Part shown: piece by piece, positions 34,594-43,149 of the stretch
Position numbering within the stretch: position 1 is the first letter of the stretch
Layout: every line of letters starts with the position of its first letter
From: Avichristensenella sp031549905
GTDB taxonomy: Bacteria; Bacillota; Clostridia; Christensenellales; Aristaeellaceae
Assembly (NCBI GenBank): GCA_031549905.1
Contig: JAVBPC010000016.1
Location: forward strand, 24,089 to 88,088
DNA length: 64,000 nucleotides
Direction: 5' to 3'
Translations under genes and position numbers: made by a program
The notes under the pieces: generated by a model
The model's input: the letters and a program-made list of their open reading frames with translations, nothing else
What the model was told of the DNA's origin: nothing
Databases searched by the model: none

Positions 34594-37170
34594 ATGGCAC
34601 TCTATCAGGGGAAAAAAACTGGAAAGCCACACAGGCGCGATGGTTGGAGTATAGCCGCTATCGCGCTTTCTTTGGTGGTCGTAGGCCTGATTGCCGCGAC
34701 GATTCTGGCTGGGGTTCACATCTCACAGCTGAAAGAAACATTGCTTGCCGATACCTATGCCTATGTAGATGATATCGTTGACCTGGCCGTCGGCGGCATC
34801 CAAGAAACGATCGCTTTTACCAAGCTTCGCCTTTCCATTTTTCCGCAGGTGCTCTACCGCGGTGACCCTGATGTCGATCTTTTGAATACGCTAGCGTACA
34901 TCCAGCGCACGGACGGGTTCCGTATCGTTGGCCTTTTTGATGAGGAAGGCGAGGGGGCCCTCAGCGACGGGCGCACCTTTTCCATTGCCGGCGATCCGAT
35001 CCTTAACAAGGCGCTGGAAGCCCAGCGGGAGCCTGTGATAGAGCACCGCGTGTCGCCATTCACCGGCGATGAGGAGCTTTTGATGGCGGTTGCGTTCCGC
35101 AACGCGACCGAGGACATGCTGGTGTTTGTTGCGCAGATGCCTGTTGACATATTCACTCCTTTGAAAGATGTCACCCTGCTGGACGGACGGTCTCCAGGGT
35201 TCCTTTTCACCCGCGCCGGGGAACAGATATATGCCGTGCCGGCGACCCGCGCGTTGCCCGAATTTAAGACGATCGGCGATCTGTTTGGCACTGAAGCAGG
35301 CGCTGTTTCTGCGCTTGCAACCGCCAAAGAAAACTTTGAAAAGGGCATTGCGGGCGAATTCCGGTACAGCGCGGATGGCCTTGAATACGTGGTGATGTAC
35401 CGCCCGCTTGCCGATACAGATTGGATTTTTGCATATTTCTTCCCCGTGGAAGAGCTTGAGGCGCCTGTGCAGAAAGTATGGTGGCGGACCAGCCTGCTGC
35501 TGATGGTGGCGGGTGCGTTTCTGCTGCTGTGCGCGGGGGTTATCGTGTACCTGCTGCTCGAAACGCGGCGGCACCGCTTTAGCGGCGAAATATACCACCG
35601 CGAGCAGCTTTTCCGCCTGATGAGCAAGCATATAGACGACGGCTTCCTTTTCCTTACGGAAAAAGGCAGCTGTGAGTTTGCCAGCGCCAACCTGGAAAAG
35701 GTGTTGGGCATCCCGTCCGCCGCGTTTGAGGATGCGCCGGAGGGTCAGGCAGTCTCCTTCTTTGGCACGGCAATTGATGAAAAGGTGCGCCTGTTCTGCC
35801 AGTCGGACAGCAGGCAGCCGCTTGTGCATGCGTTTAACTGGCGGCATCACCAAAGCGGGGAAACGCGTGCCATGAACCTGCGCTGTTACCCGATCCAGCC
35901 TACGGAAGGCAAGCGTCATTTCCTGGTGATGCTCTCCGACAGAACGATGGAGCAGAACACGCAGCGCCTGATGCGCAGCGCCATGCAGGCGGCGGAAACC
36001 GCCAGCGAAACGAAAACCCGTTTCCTTTCCAGCATGAGCCATGAAATTAGAACGCCGCTTAACGCGATCATCGGCATGACGCGCATCGCGCTGTCCGGCC
36101 GTGATGATTTGAGCCGCATGGTGGACTGCCTGACAAAGATAGACGCGTCATCCAAGCACCTGCTGGAGCTGATCAACGATGTGCTGGACATGTCGCGCAT
36201 TGAAAGCGGCACTACCACCATCGCCCGGGAACCGTTCTCGCTGCTTGAAATGCTGAGCCAGCTGACAACGCTGCAGCGCCCGCAGGCCGAAACAAAAGGC
36301 GTGCGCCTGATCACAGAGATTGGCGCGTTTGACAGCGCGTGGGTGGTTGGCGACATGCTCCGCATGAACCAGGTGCTTATCAATATCGTCGGCAACGCGA
36401 TTAAGTTTACCCCCGCGGGGGGTGCTGTGCGCATCCTGGCGGAGCAGACGCGCCGCTCGGGGAACAACATTTGGGTCAGGTTCCAGATAGTCGATTCCGG
36501 CATTGGCATGGATGCGGAGTTTGTGCCGAAGGTGTTTGACGCGTTTTCGCAGGAACGCACGGGCGCCGCGGCCAGCCAGTATGGCGGCACCGGTCTTGGC
36601 ATGTCGATCACCAAGAATTTGGTAACGCTGATGAACGGCACGATCAATGTGCGCAGCCGCCTGGGCGAGGGGACAACCTTCACGGTAGAGATTGCGTTTA
36701 CCATCACGGAGGCCGTCAGGGCGGAAGAAGAGGCGACAAACCTTGCCGATGCGGAGAAGCAGCTGAAAGGGCTGCGCGTGCTGCTGGCTGAGGATAACGA
36801 GCTGAACACCGAAATCATGCTGGCGATGCTGGAATCGCTGGACATTCAGGCCGAAAACCAATACAATGGACAGGACGCGGTGACCGCCTTTGCAAAGAGT
36901 GAGGTGGGCGCGTTTGACTGCATCCTGATGGATATCCAGATGCCGGTGATGGACGGGCTTGAGGCGACGCGCGCCATCCGCGCGATGGACCGCCCGGACG
37001 CAAAGACAATCCCCATCATTGCCATCACCGCCAACGCGTTCCGTGAGGATGTTACGCGCTCTCTGGAGAGCGGGATGAATGACCATGTATCCAAGCCGGT
37101 GGACCCCAAGAACCTGACGGAGGTTATGTCACGGGTCATCCGGCGGAAACGGGAAGGGATTTCCGGCTAA
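34594..37170 (+). CDS. Membrane hybrid sensor histidine kinase
   Basis: 858 residues. Membrane helices at about 18-43 and 300-325 bracket an extracytoplasmic sensor region of about 255 residues with Cache-like spacing. A PAS-like region (about 345-450) precedes HisKA with the phospho-acceptor His483 in SHEIRTPLNAI, the HATPase with N, G1 and G2 boxes (NIVGNAIKF, GIGM, GGTGLGMSI), and a C-terminal receiver with Asp780 in MDIQMPVMDG. The signal is unknown. The receiver presumably tunes phosphotransfer to the HD-GYP regulator encoded just upstream. Confidence 0.92.
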   Translation: MALYQGKKTGKPHRRDGWSIAAIALSLVVVGLIAATILAGVHISQLKETLLADTYAYVDDIVDLAVGGIQETIAFTKLRLSIFPQVLYRGDPDVDLLNTLAYIQRTDGFRIVGLFDEEGEGALSDGRTFSIAGDPILNKALEAQREPVIEHRVSPFTGDEELLMAVAFRNATEDMLVFVAQMPVDIFTPLKDVTLLDGRSPGFLFTRAGEQIYAVPATRALPEFKTIGDLFGTEAGAVSALATAKENFEKGIAGEFRYSADGLEYVVMYRPLADTDWIFAYFFPVEELEAPVQKVWWRTSLLLMVAGAFLLLCAGVIVYLLLETRRHRFSGEIYHREQLFRLMSKHIDDGFLFLTEKGSCEFASANLEKVLGIPSAAFEDAPEGQAVSFFGTAIDEKVRLFCQSDSRQPLVHAFNWRHHQSGETRAMNLRCYPIQPTEGKRHFLVMLSDRTMEQNTQRLMRSAMQAAETASETKTRFLSSMSHEIRTPLNAIIGMTRIALSGRDDLSRMVDCLTKIDASSKHLLELINDVLDMSRIESGTTTIAREPFSLLEMLSQLTTLQRPQAETKGVRLITEIGAFDSAWVVGDMLRMNQVLINIVGNAIKFTPAGGAVRILAEQTRRSGNNIWVRFQIVDSGIGMDAEFVPKVFDAFSQERTGAAASQYGGTGLGMSITKNLVTLMNGTINVRSRLGEGTTFTVEIAFTITEAVRAEEEATNLADAEKQLKGLRVLLAEDNELNTEIMLAMLESLDIQAENQYNGQDAVTAFAKSEVGAFDCILMDIQMPVMDGLEATRAIRAMDRPDAKTIPIIAITANAFREDVTRSLESGMNDHVSKPVDPKNLTEVMSRVIRRKREGISG

Positions 37171-37177
37171 CCCCCTT

Positions 37178-37206
37178 CCGGCGCGATATCTTCGAACCCG
37201 CGCCGG
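37178..37206 (+). promoter_or_regulatory. GC-rich stem-loop between kinase and isomerase genes
   Basis: CCGGCGCG (37178-37185) pairs with CGCGCCGG (37199-37206) around a 13-base loop; CTTCC and GGAAG outside could extend it with a bulge. No T-run, so it is more likely a processing or attenuation hairpin than a terminator. Confidence 0.5.
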
Positions 37207-37241
37207 TGGGAAGATGCAAACAGCAAGAAAGGGTGACAGAC

Positions 37242-38006
37242 ATGATCGTAGGTGCGCAGGGGTATACGCTTCGCAACTTCATGCAATCGGAGCGGGACAT
37301 CAGGAGGAGCCTGAAGAAGGTGGCCGAGATCGGGTACACGACGGTGCAAATTTCGGCGATCGGGCCGATTGACCCCGCGGTACTTCGCGGTATTTGCGAT
37401 GAAAACGGCCTTTCCATCGTGCTCACACATACCGCGGAGGCCAAGCTGCTTGGCGACATTGACGGCGTGATCCGTGACCACAAGATCATGGGCTGCCCGT
37501 ACATCGGCCTTGGTTCCATGCCGGAGCGCTATCGCAGCAATGACGAATGGGTGCGCTATTTTGCCGAGGACTTCCTGCCCATAGCGCAGAAGATCCGCGA
37601 CGCCGGCATGCTGTTCATGTACCACAACCATAACTTTGAATTTGAAAAAAAGAATGGCCGCATGCTGATGGATGACCTGCTGGAGCTGTTCCCGGCGGAC
37701 CTGATGGGCGTGACGCTGGATACATACTGGCTGCAGGCCGCGGGCTGCGATATCATCCAGTGGATTGAAAAGCTGAAGGACCGCATCCCATGCGTCCACC
37801 TGAAAGATATGGCTGTGAAGGGCTACGAGATTCGCATGGCCGCCGTGGGGGAGGGCAACCTGAACTTCCCGGCGATTCTGGATACCTTGAAGCGCCTGAA
37901 CCGCACCAAATACATCCTGGTGGAGCAGGATAACTGCTATGAGCAGCACCCGTATGACTGCCTGGCCGCAAGCTACCGCAACCTGAACCAGATGGGCTAT
38001 CGCTAA
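37242..38006 (+). CDS. Sugar phosphate isomerase/epimerase-like TIM barrel (AP endonuclease 2 superfamily)
   Basis: 254 residues from ATG 37242, with AAGAAAGGG eight bases upstream; GTG 37206 overlaps a hairpin and is disfavoured. Metal-site features of the family are visible: H-N-H in MYHNHNFEFE (about 127-136), LDTYW in the barrel and VHLKDM (about 185-190), then VGEGNLNF and a C-terminal VEQDNC. Members isomerise or epimerise sugars, and related proteins dehydrate or cleave 3-keto-glycosides. Being followed by two Gfo/Idh/MocA oxidoreductases, a role in oxidative sugar processing is inferred. It starts 15 bases before the next gene. Confidence 0.85.
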   Translation: MIVGAQGYTLRNFMQSERDIRRSLKKVAEIGYTTVQISAIGPIDPAVLRGICDENGLSIVLTHTAEAKLLGDIDGVIRDHKIMGCPYIGLGSMPERYRSNDEWVRYFAEDFLPIAQKIRDAGMLFMYHNHNFEFEKKNGRMLMDDLLELFPADLMGVTLDTYWLQAAGCDIIQWIEKLKDRIPCVHLKDMAVKGYEIRMAAVGEGNLNFPAILDTLKRLNRTKYILVEQDNCYEQHPYDCLAASYRNLNQMGYR

Positions 38007-38020
38007 GGGAGGATAAGACG

Positions 38021-39181
38021 ATGCGCAAAGTGAAACTGGGCATCATTGGCATTGGCAACATGGGTACCGGGCATGTGAACTCGATCCTTGGCGGGAATAC
38101 GCCGGAGATTGAGCTGGCCGCCGTTGCAGATCGTGAGGAAGGCCGCCGCGCATGGGCGAAAGAGACCGTGCCCGAGGGCGTCGCCATCTTTGAAGAGGGT
38201 TCCGAGCTGATTAACAGCGGCCTGTGCGAAGCTGTGCTGATCGCGGTGCCGCATTACCAGCACCCGCCGCTGGCAATGGAAGCGTTTGCCAAGGGCCTGC
38301 ACGTCATGTGCGAGAAGCCCGCGGGCGTATACACAAAGCAGGTGAAAGAGATGAACGCCGCCGCCGAAAAGAGCGGGCTGGTGTTCGGCATGATGTTCAA
38401 CCAGCGCACCAATTGCATCTACCGCAAGATGCATGAGATGATCGCGGGCGGCAGCCTGGGCGAGATTCGCCGCGTCAACTGGCTGATCACCGACTGGTTC
38501 CGCACGCAGTACTATTACGATTCCGGCGCGTGGCGCGCCACCTGGGATGGCGAGGGCGGCGGCGTGCTGCTGAACCAGTGCCCGCACAACCTGGACCTGA
38601 TACAGTGGATCTGCGGGATGCCCGTGCGCGTGCAGGCGTTCTGCCATGAAGGCAAGTGGCACAATATCGAAGTTGAGGACGACGTGACCGCGTACCTTGA
38701 ATATCCCAATGGCGCGACCGGTGTGTTCATCACTTCCACCGGAGACGCCCCCGGCACCAACCGCTTCGAGGTGACGCTGGACCTGGGCAAGCTGGTGTGT
38801 GAGAACAACAAGCTGGTGCTGTACCGCAATGATGTGCGCGTCAGTGATTTCCTGAAAACATCGAATCAGGGGTTTGCAAGGCCCGCCGTGCAGGTGGAAG
38901 AGATCGAAACAGACGGCGAAAACCCGCAGCATAAGGGCGTGCTGAACGCGTTTGCAGCGAACATTCTGCGCGGTGAACCGCTGGTTGCAAACGGAGCGGA
39001 AGGCATCTTCGGCCTTACGCTGTCCAACGCGATGCACCTGTCATCATGGCTGGGCCGCGCGGTTGACCTGCCGCTTAATGAAGACCTGTTCCTGGATGAG
39101 CTGAACAAGCGCCGCGCGAACTCCCGCGCGAAGGCCGGCGGCAGCGTGTTCTCCAGCACGGAGGGCACATATGGCCGTTGA
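38021..39181 (+). CDS. Gfo/Idh/MocA-family oxidoreductase (canonical EKP)
   Basis: 386 residues. The Rossmann motif GIIGIGNMGTGHVNSI near the N-terminus binds NAD(P). The catalytic EKP motif is intact in VMCEKPAGV (about residues 98-106). The catalytic half has W.....GGGVLLNQCPHNLDL with the usual Asn/Gln and His. The family oxidises sugar hydroxyls, often at C3 of hexoses or glycosides. AGGAGG lies just upstream of ATG 38021. It overlaps the next oxidoreductase by 11 bases, so the two are translated together. Confidence 0.9.
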   Translation: MRKVKLGIIGIGNMGTGHVNSILGGNTPEIELAAVADREEGRRAWAKETVPEGVAIFEEGSELINSGLCEAVLIAVPHYQHPPLAMEAFAKGLHVMCEKPAGVYTKQVKEMNAAAEKSGLVFGMMFNQRTNCIYRKMHEMIAGGSLGEIRRVNWLITDWFRTQYYYDSGAWRATWDGEGGGVLLNQCPHNLDLIQWICGMPVRVQAFCHEGKWHNIEVEDDVTAYLEYPNGATGVFITSTGDAPGTNRFEVTLDLGKLVCENNKLVLYRNDVRVSDFLKTSNQGFARPAVQVEEIETDGENPQHKGVLNAFAANILRGEPLVANGAEGIFGLTLSNAMHLSSWLGRAVDLPLNEDLFLDELNKRRANSRAKAGGSVFSSTEGTYGR

Positions 39182-40241
39182 AGGTTTGAATTACGCCCCC
39201 AAAGGCCGCCCACAGCCGGTGGTGGAGCCTGGCACGTTCGTGTTTGCCGCCGTGGCGCTGGATCACGGGCACGTCTATGGCATGACGAACGCGCTGATGG
39301 AAGCGGGCGCTACGCTGAAGTGGGTATACGATCCCGACCCCGAAAAGGTCAGGAAGTTTGTGGAGACATACCCGCAGGTGCGCGCCGCGGCGAGCGAAGC
39401 CGAGGTGCTTGCCGATCCTGAGGTGAAGCTGATCGCCTCCGCCGCCGTTACCAGCGAGCGCTGCGCACTGGGTCTGCGCGCGATGGCCGCCGGAAAGGAT
39501 TATTTCACCGACAAAGCGCCGCTGACATCGCTTGAGCAATTGGAAGCGGCAAAAGAAATGGTGCAAAAAACGGGCCGCAAGTACATGGTGTACTATTCGG
39601 AGCGGCTGCATGTGGAATGCGCGATTTTCGCCGGGGAGCTGATCAGGCAGGGAGCCATCGGCCGCGTGCTGCAGACGATTGGCACCGGGCCGCACCGCCT
39701 GAGCGCGCCGCAGCGCCCGCCGTGGTTCTTTGAAAAGGACAAGTACGGCGGCATCCTGTGTGACATCGGCAGCCACCAGATCGAGCAGTTCCTGTACTAC
39801 ACGGGCGCGAAGGATGCGCGCGTGGTGCGCAGCCAAATCGCCAACTACAACCATCCCGAAACCCCCGAGCTGGACGACTTTGGCGATTGCATGCTGGTGG
39901 GCGATAACGGCGCGACCGGATACTTCCGCGTGGATTGGTTCACGCCGGACGGGCTGTCCACCTGGGGCGACGGCAGGATGACCATCCTGGGCACGGACGG
40001 GTACATCGAGATGCGCAAGTATATTAACGTAGCGCAGGAAAAGACCGGTGACCACCTGTTCCTGGTGAACAAGGATGGCGAACGCCATTTCTCGCTGCAC
40101 GGCCAGGTCGGTTATCCTTTCTTCGGCCAGTTGATCCTGGATTGCATCAACCGCACGGAAAACGCGATGACGCAGGAGCATGCGTTCAAAGCGGCGGAGC
40201 TGTGCGTGCGCGCGCAGATGCAGGCAGAGAAGATTTCCTGA
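39171..40241 (+). CDS. Gfo/Idh/MocA-family oxidoreductase, divergent motif
   Basis: 356 residues. The fold is supported by the order of segments, but the nucleotide loop reads AVALDHGHVYGMTNAL, and the EKP position is TDKAPLTS, so Glu and Pro are both replaced. The GGILCDIGSHQIEQFLYYTG segment keeps the His of the catalytic half. It may bind cofactor differently or act on a different step from the canonical partner upstream. It is the last gene of the three-gene unit and is followed by a terminator. Confidence 0.82.
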   Translation: MAVEGLNYAPKGRPQPVVEPGTFVFAAVALDHGHVYGMTNALMEAGATLKWVYDPDPEKVRKFVETYPQVRAAASEAEVLADPEVKLIASAAVTSERCALGLRAMAAGKDYFTDKAPLTSLEQLEAAKEMVQKTGRKYMVYYSERLHVECAIFAGELIRQGAIGRVLQTIGTGPHRLSAPQRPPWFFEKDKYGGILCDIGSHQIEQFLYYTGAKDARVVRSQIANYNHPETPELDDFGDCMLVGDNGATGYFRVDWFTPDGLSTWGDGRMTILGTDGYIEMRKYINVAQEKTGDHLFLVNKDGERHFSLHGQVGYPFFGQLILDCINRTENAMTQEHAFKAAELCVRAQMQAEKIS

Positions 40242-40257
40242 ATTCGCGGCTGATATG

Positions 40258-40298
40258 AATAACCATCCATCGGCGAAATCGGTGGATGGTTATTGCTT
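40258..40298. terminator. Terminator between convergent genes
   Basis: AATAACCATCCA (40258-40269) pairs perfectly with TGGATGGTTATT (40283-40294) over 12 bp with a 13-base loop. The T-run is weak on both strands, but the hairpin sits between two converging genes. Confidence 0.65.
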
Positions 40299-40349
40299 GC
40301 ATTGACCGCTGTGCGAACCGCAGCAAACATCACGCGGGGAATCACCGTT

Positions 40350-41078
40350 TTATTTCTCGCTGCATCCGCACAGGCGCTGCAGGCGCATCGCCAGCTTTTG
40401 CGCAAGCGGACCTTTTATATCAAGCCAATGCTTGATTTCCCCGCATTTGTTGCAGGCAAAAACCTCACGGTGACGCCCAAGCCTGAAATCGCGTTCCAGC
40501 TTACGGATGATCACGGCATCCTCAACATCCTGGTGGCTGGGGAAGCGTGTAAAATGCATGCGCAGAACATAGTCTGCATCAAACAGGGGCCGGCTGGATT
40601 GTACCACAAAACGCCCGTCCGCGTACTGGCCTACATCCACCTCGCCGATACCCTGGCCAATCACATAGTGGTCCAGGGCGATAAAGCTCTCCGGTATGCC
40701 TTCTTTGTAGTCAATTAAGCAGATGCGTGATTTTTCGCAGTCAAGGTACATCTTGGTTCGGTTTGAATGGTTGTATAGAAGCATCGAATATCCGTTGTCA
40801 TCCAGCCCATAGTAGTCCTTGTAGATTGCGCCGCACGTTGTCTTAATGCCGTCGGCTTTTCCCCCGCTGAACTTTCCATCTCGCGATGCCAACTCTCCGG
40901 GGAACATGGTCGGTGAATCATCCGCCTTGATGGCCATCGATTGCCTGCCGTTTGTTAAGCTCACGCTGAGCCTTTTGATCTCGACGAAACCGCCATCGGG
41001 GGACGGTACGGAGAGAAAAGGCTCTCCTTCAGTGACATAGTATCCCAGCGCTTGAATCTGTTCGGTCAGTTTACCCAT
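40350..41078 (-). CDS. Hypothetical protein with C-terminal Cys cluster
   Basis: 242 residues from ATG 41078, with AGGAGG six bases upstream; GTG 41081 is too close. No family was recognised. The N-terminal two thirds is mixed alpha/beta with many aromatic residues. Near the C-terminus C-N-K-C at about residues 210-213 is followed by C-G-C at the end, suggesting a zinc ribbon. It is lone on the - strand between two + strand operons. A DNA- or RNA-related role is possible for a zinc ribbon, but nothing else supports it. Confidence 0.6.
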   Translation of the reverse strand: MGKLTEQIQALGYYVTEGEPFLSVPSPDGGFVEIKRLSVSLTNGRQSMAIKADDSPTMFPGELASRDGKFSGGKADGIKTTCGAIYKDYYGLDDNGYSMLLYNHSNRTKMYLDCEKSRICLIDYKEGIPESFIALDHYVIGQGIGEVDVGQYADGRFVVQSSRPLFDADYVLRMHFTRFPSHQDVEDAVIIRKLERDFRLGRHREVFACNKCGEIKHWLDIKGPLAQKLAMRLQRLCGCSEK

Positions 41079-41580
41079 CACAGTCCTCCTTTCTGTTCAT
41101 CTAAGACAACGCTCTACTTTATTATGCCATAAAATATTCTGTTTGGCTATTTATTTTTGAAAAAAATATTGAAAGCACCCAGAAAACGTATGAGGACAGG
41201 AAATATTGAAGCCAGCAGACGAGGAGAAATAACCATCTGCCGGCTACGGCGGCGTCATGCCAGCACCGCCCCAGGGTAACTTGCCAATCGCATCTTGACT
41301 TTTTTCTGTCACTCATCTACTATAAATAACAATCTCGGCGGATCCCAAAGTGGTACGCTATTCTCTGCGCTGCCACACGCCCGCCGTGTTTTCACACCTA
41401 TCCAGTCAGCAGCTTTGGAATCGCTTCCGGCCAGCATATGGCACATTTACGAAAGCTACGCCACGCGCGCTATACGGTTTCCAGCGGCGCACATCCCCTG
41501 AACGCGTGCGGCGCTCATATGTCCCAACTACTGGGCACCGGGCATTTTTCAATCAAAATCCCAGGAAAGGTGGCGCAAGC
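41079..41580. other. 500-base control region between the hypothetical gene and yesN
   Basis: It carries the ribosome site of the - strand gene at about 41085-41092 and an AT-rich stretch (41110-41175) likely holding that gene's promoter, which could not be resolved. The + strand promoter is annotated separately at 41295-41323. The leader from about 41330 to 41580 has an in-frame extension of yesN from GTG 41350 that shows no family similarity and was not adopted. Confidence 0.5.
41295..41323 (+). promoter_or_regulatory. Candidate promoter for the YesNM-transporter operon
   Basis: TTGACT (41295-41300), a 17-base spacer and TACTAT (41318-41323). Predicted start near 41330, leaving a leader of about 250 bases. 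Confidence 0.5.
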
Positions 41581-43149
41581 ATGCATACACTCATCATTGC
41601 CGACGATGAACCGCGCATTCGCGAAAGCTTTTTGCGCATTGTGGACTGGCCGTCGCTTGGGTTTGAGGTGGTCGGCTGCTACGCGGACGGCAGCGATGTT
41701 CTTGCCCATATGCGCCGCGTACCGGCGGATGTCGTGCTGACGGATATCCGCATGCAGTCCGTGTCGGGACTGGATGTGGCAAAGGCGCTGCGGGACGAGT
41801 TCCCTGGGACGGTATGCGTGCTTGTGAGCGGTTTTCAGGAATTTGATTTTGCCCGCCAGGCGCTGGCCTTTGGCGTAGCGGATTACCTGCTAAAGCCTAC
41901 GCGGCTTACGGAGCTTGAGCGCGTGTTTCGGCGCATCGCTTTGGAACTGGACGGCGCGCGCCAGGCCCTGCGGCATGAAGAGGCGCGCAGGCGGGAAATG
42001 GCCCGCATGAGCGAGGACCTGCGCAGGCAATTCCTGCTCGATCTGTATGTAGGAACGGTGCGGCAACCGGAACTGCTGGATGCGCAGCTCGCGCGCTTTT
42101 TCCCGTGCGGGCCAAAGGCCCCCGGCGTGCTGCTTAAATCCTGGCGCGTCAGGCGCCCGGAGCGAAGTGACGCGCTGGCTTCCGAGCACGGAGCGGATTC
42201 CACCGATCACGCGCTGGATATGCTTTTTCGAGTCCATGCGGAAGGGTTTGCCTTTGACCCGGTGGTGCTGGAACCGGGTAGGCTGGTGCTGCTGGCGTTG
42301 GTTGATTTGGGGCAGGGAGAGGCCGGACGCGCGCAGGCAATGGATGCGGTTGCCGAGGCGGTTGAACAGGCGGAAAGCATGCTGGAGATTACCTTTACGC
42401 CATGGGAAGAGACGTGGTTTGAAAGCGCGCAGGCGTTTGCTATGCGCAAAAAGCCGCGCCTGACCGCCCAACCCGGCGAAGTGATGCGGCTGGATGATGA
42501 ATCCCTGCTGGCGCTTCAGGAACAGATGGAATTGCTGAACAGTTACCTTGCCGGGCGCGATGAAACCCAGGCGGACGCCCTGCTGGACGGCCTGGTCGCC
42601 CAGCTTGAAAATCTGCCGATTGCGTTGGTCAGGAATGTTCTGGTTGATATCTTTGCCCGCGTGCGGGAGCAACTGCACACCCTGCGCATGTTGCCGAAGG
42701 ATTCGCCCCTTCCGCGCTATGATACGCTGACGCGCTGTCAGACCATGGCCGATGTGCGGGCCTGGTGCATGGCACAGCTAAAGGTTTGGTATCAGAACAT
42801 CGATGTGCGGCCGCATACCCGGCGGGTGATCAGCCTGATCCGGCAATATATTCAGGCGGAGTATATGCGAAGCCCATCCCTGGAGCGTGCCGCGGAGCAG
42901 GTGTTTTTGAACCCCGTATATGTCAGCCGCCTGTTCAAGCACGAAACGGGGGAGACGTTTACGGATTATATCCTTCGCGTGCGCATGGAGGCCGCCAAAA
43001 AACTGCTGGATGATTCGGTTTTGAAGGTATACGAAGTGGGGCAGCGCGTCGGATATGCCAACGCACGGTATTTCTACCGCGCGTTCAAGGCGTTTGCCGG
43101 AATGACCCCCAACGAGTACCGCCAGCGGGAAAGGCCGGAATCGCCTTGA
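41581..43149 (+). CDS. YesN-type response regulator with AraC DNA-binding domain
   Basis: 522 residues from ATG 41581, with AGGAAAGG upstream at about 10 bases. The receiver (1-120) has DDEPRIR, the phospho-acceptor Asp55 in LTDIRM and a Lys in YLLKPTR. A long middle region (about 125-410) of unknown fold leads to the AraC domain (about 420-520): SLERAAEQVFLNPVYVSRLFK and then VGYANARYFYRAFKA with FAGMTPNEYR. It is the partner of the YesM-like kinase that overlaps its end by 4 bases. The pair probably controls the importer and enzyme genes up to 56262 (inference from position). Confidence 0.9.
   Translation: MHTLIIADDEPRIRESFLRIVDWPSLGFEVVGCYADGSDVLAHMRRVPADVVLTDIRMQSVSGLDVAKALRDEFPGTVCVLVSGFQEFDFARQALAFGVADYLLKPTRLTELERVFRRIALELDGARQALRHEEARRREMARMSEDLRRQFLLDLYVGTVRQPELLDAQLARFFPCGPKAPGVLLKSWRVRRPERSDALASEHGADSTDHALDMLFRVHAEGFAFDPVVLEPGRLVLLALVDLGQGEAGRAQAMDAVAEAVEQAESMLEITFTPWEETWFESAQAFAMRKKPRLTAQPGEVMRLDDESLLALQEQMELLNSYLAGRDETQADALLDGLVAQLENLPIALVRNVLVDIFARVREQLHTLRMLPKDSPLPRYDTLTRCQTMADVRAWCMAQLKVWYQNIDVRPHTRRVISLIRQYIQAEYMRSPSLERAAEQVFLNPVYVSRLFKHETGETFTDYILRVRMEAAKKLLDDSVLKVYEVGQRVGYANARYFYRAFKAFAGMTPNEYRQRERPESP

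Noticed and set aside
41350..41580. 77-residue N-terminal extension of the YesN-type regulator
   Set aside because: The receiver domain begins exactly at ATG 41581, with a ribosome site before it; the extension has no family similarity.
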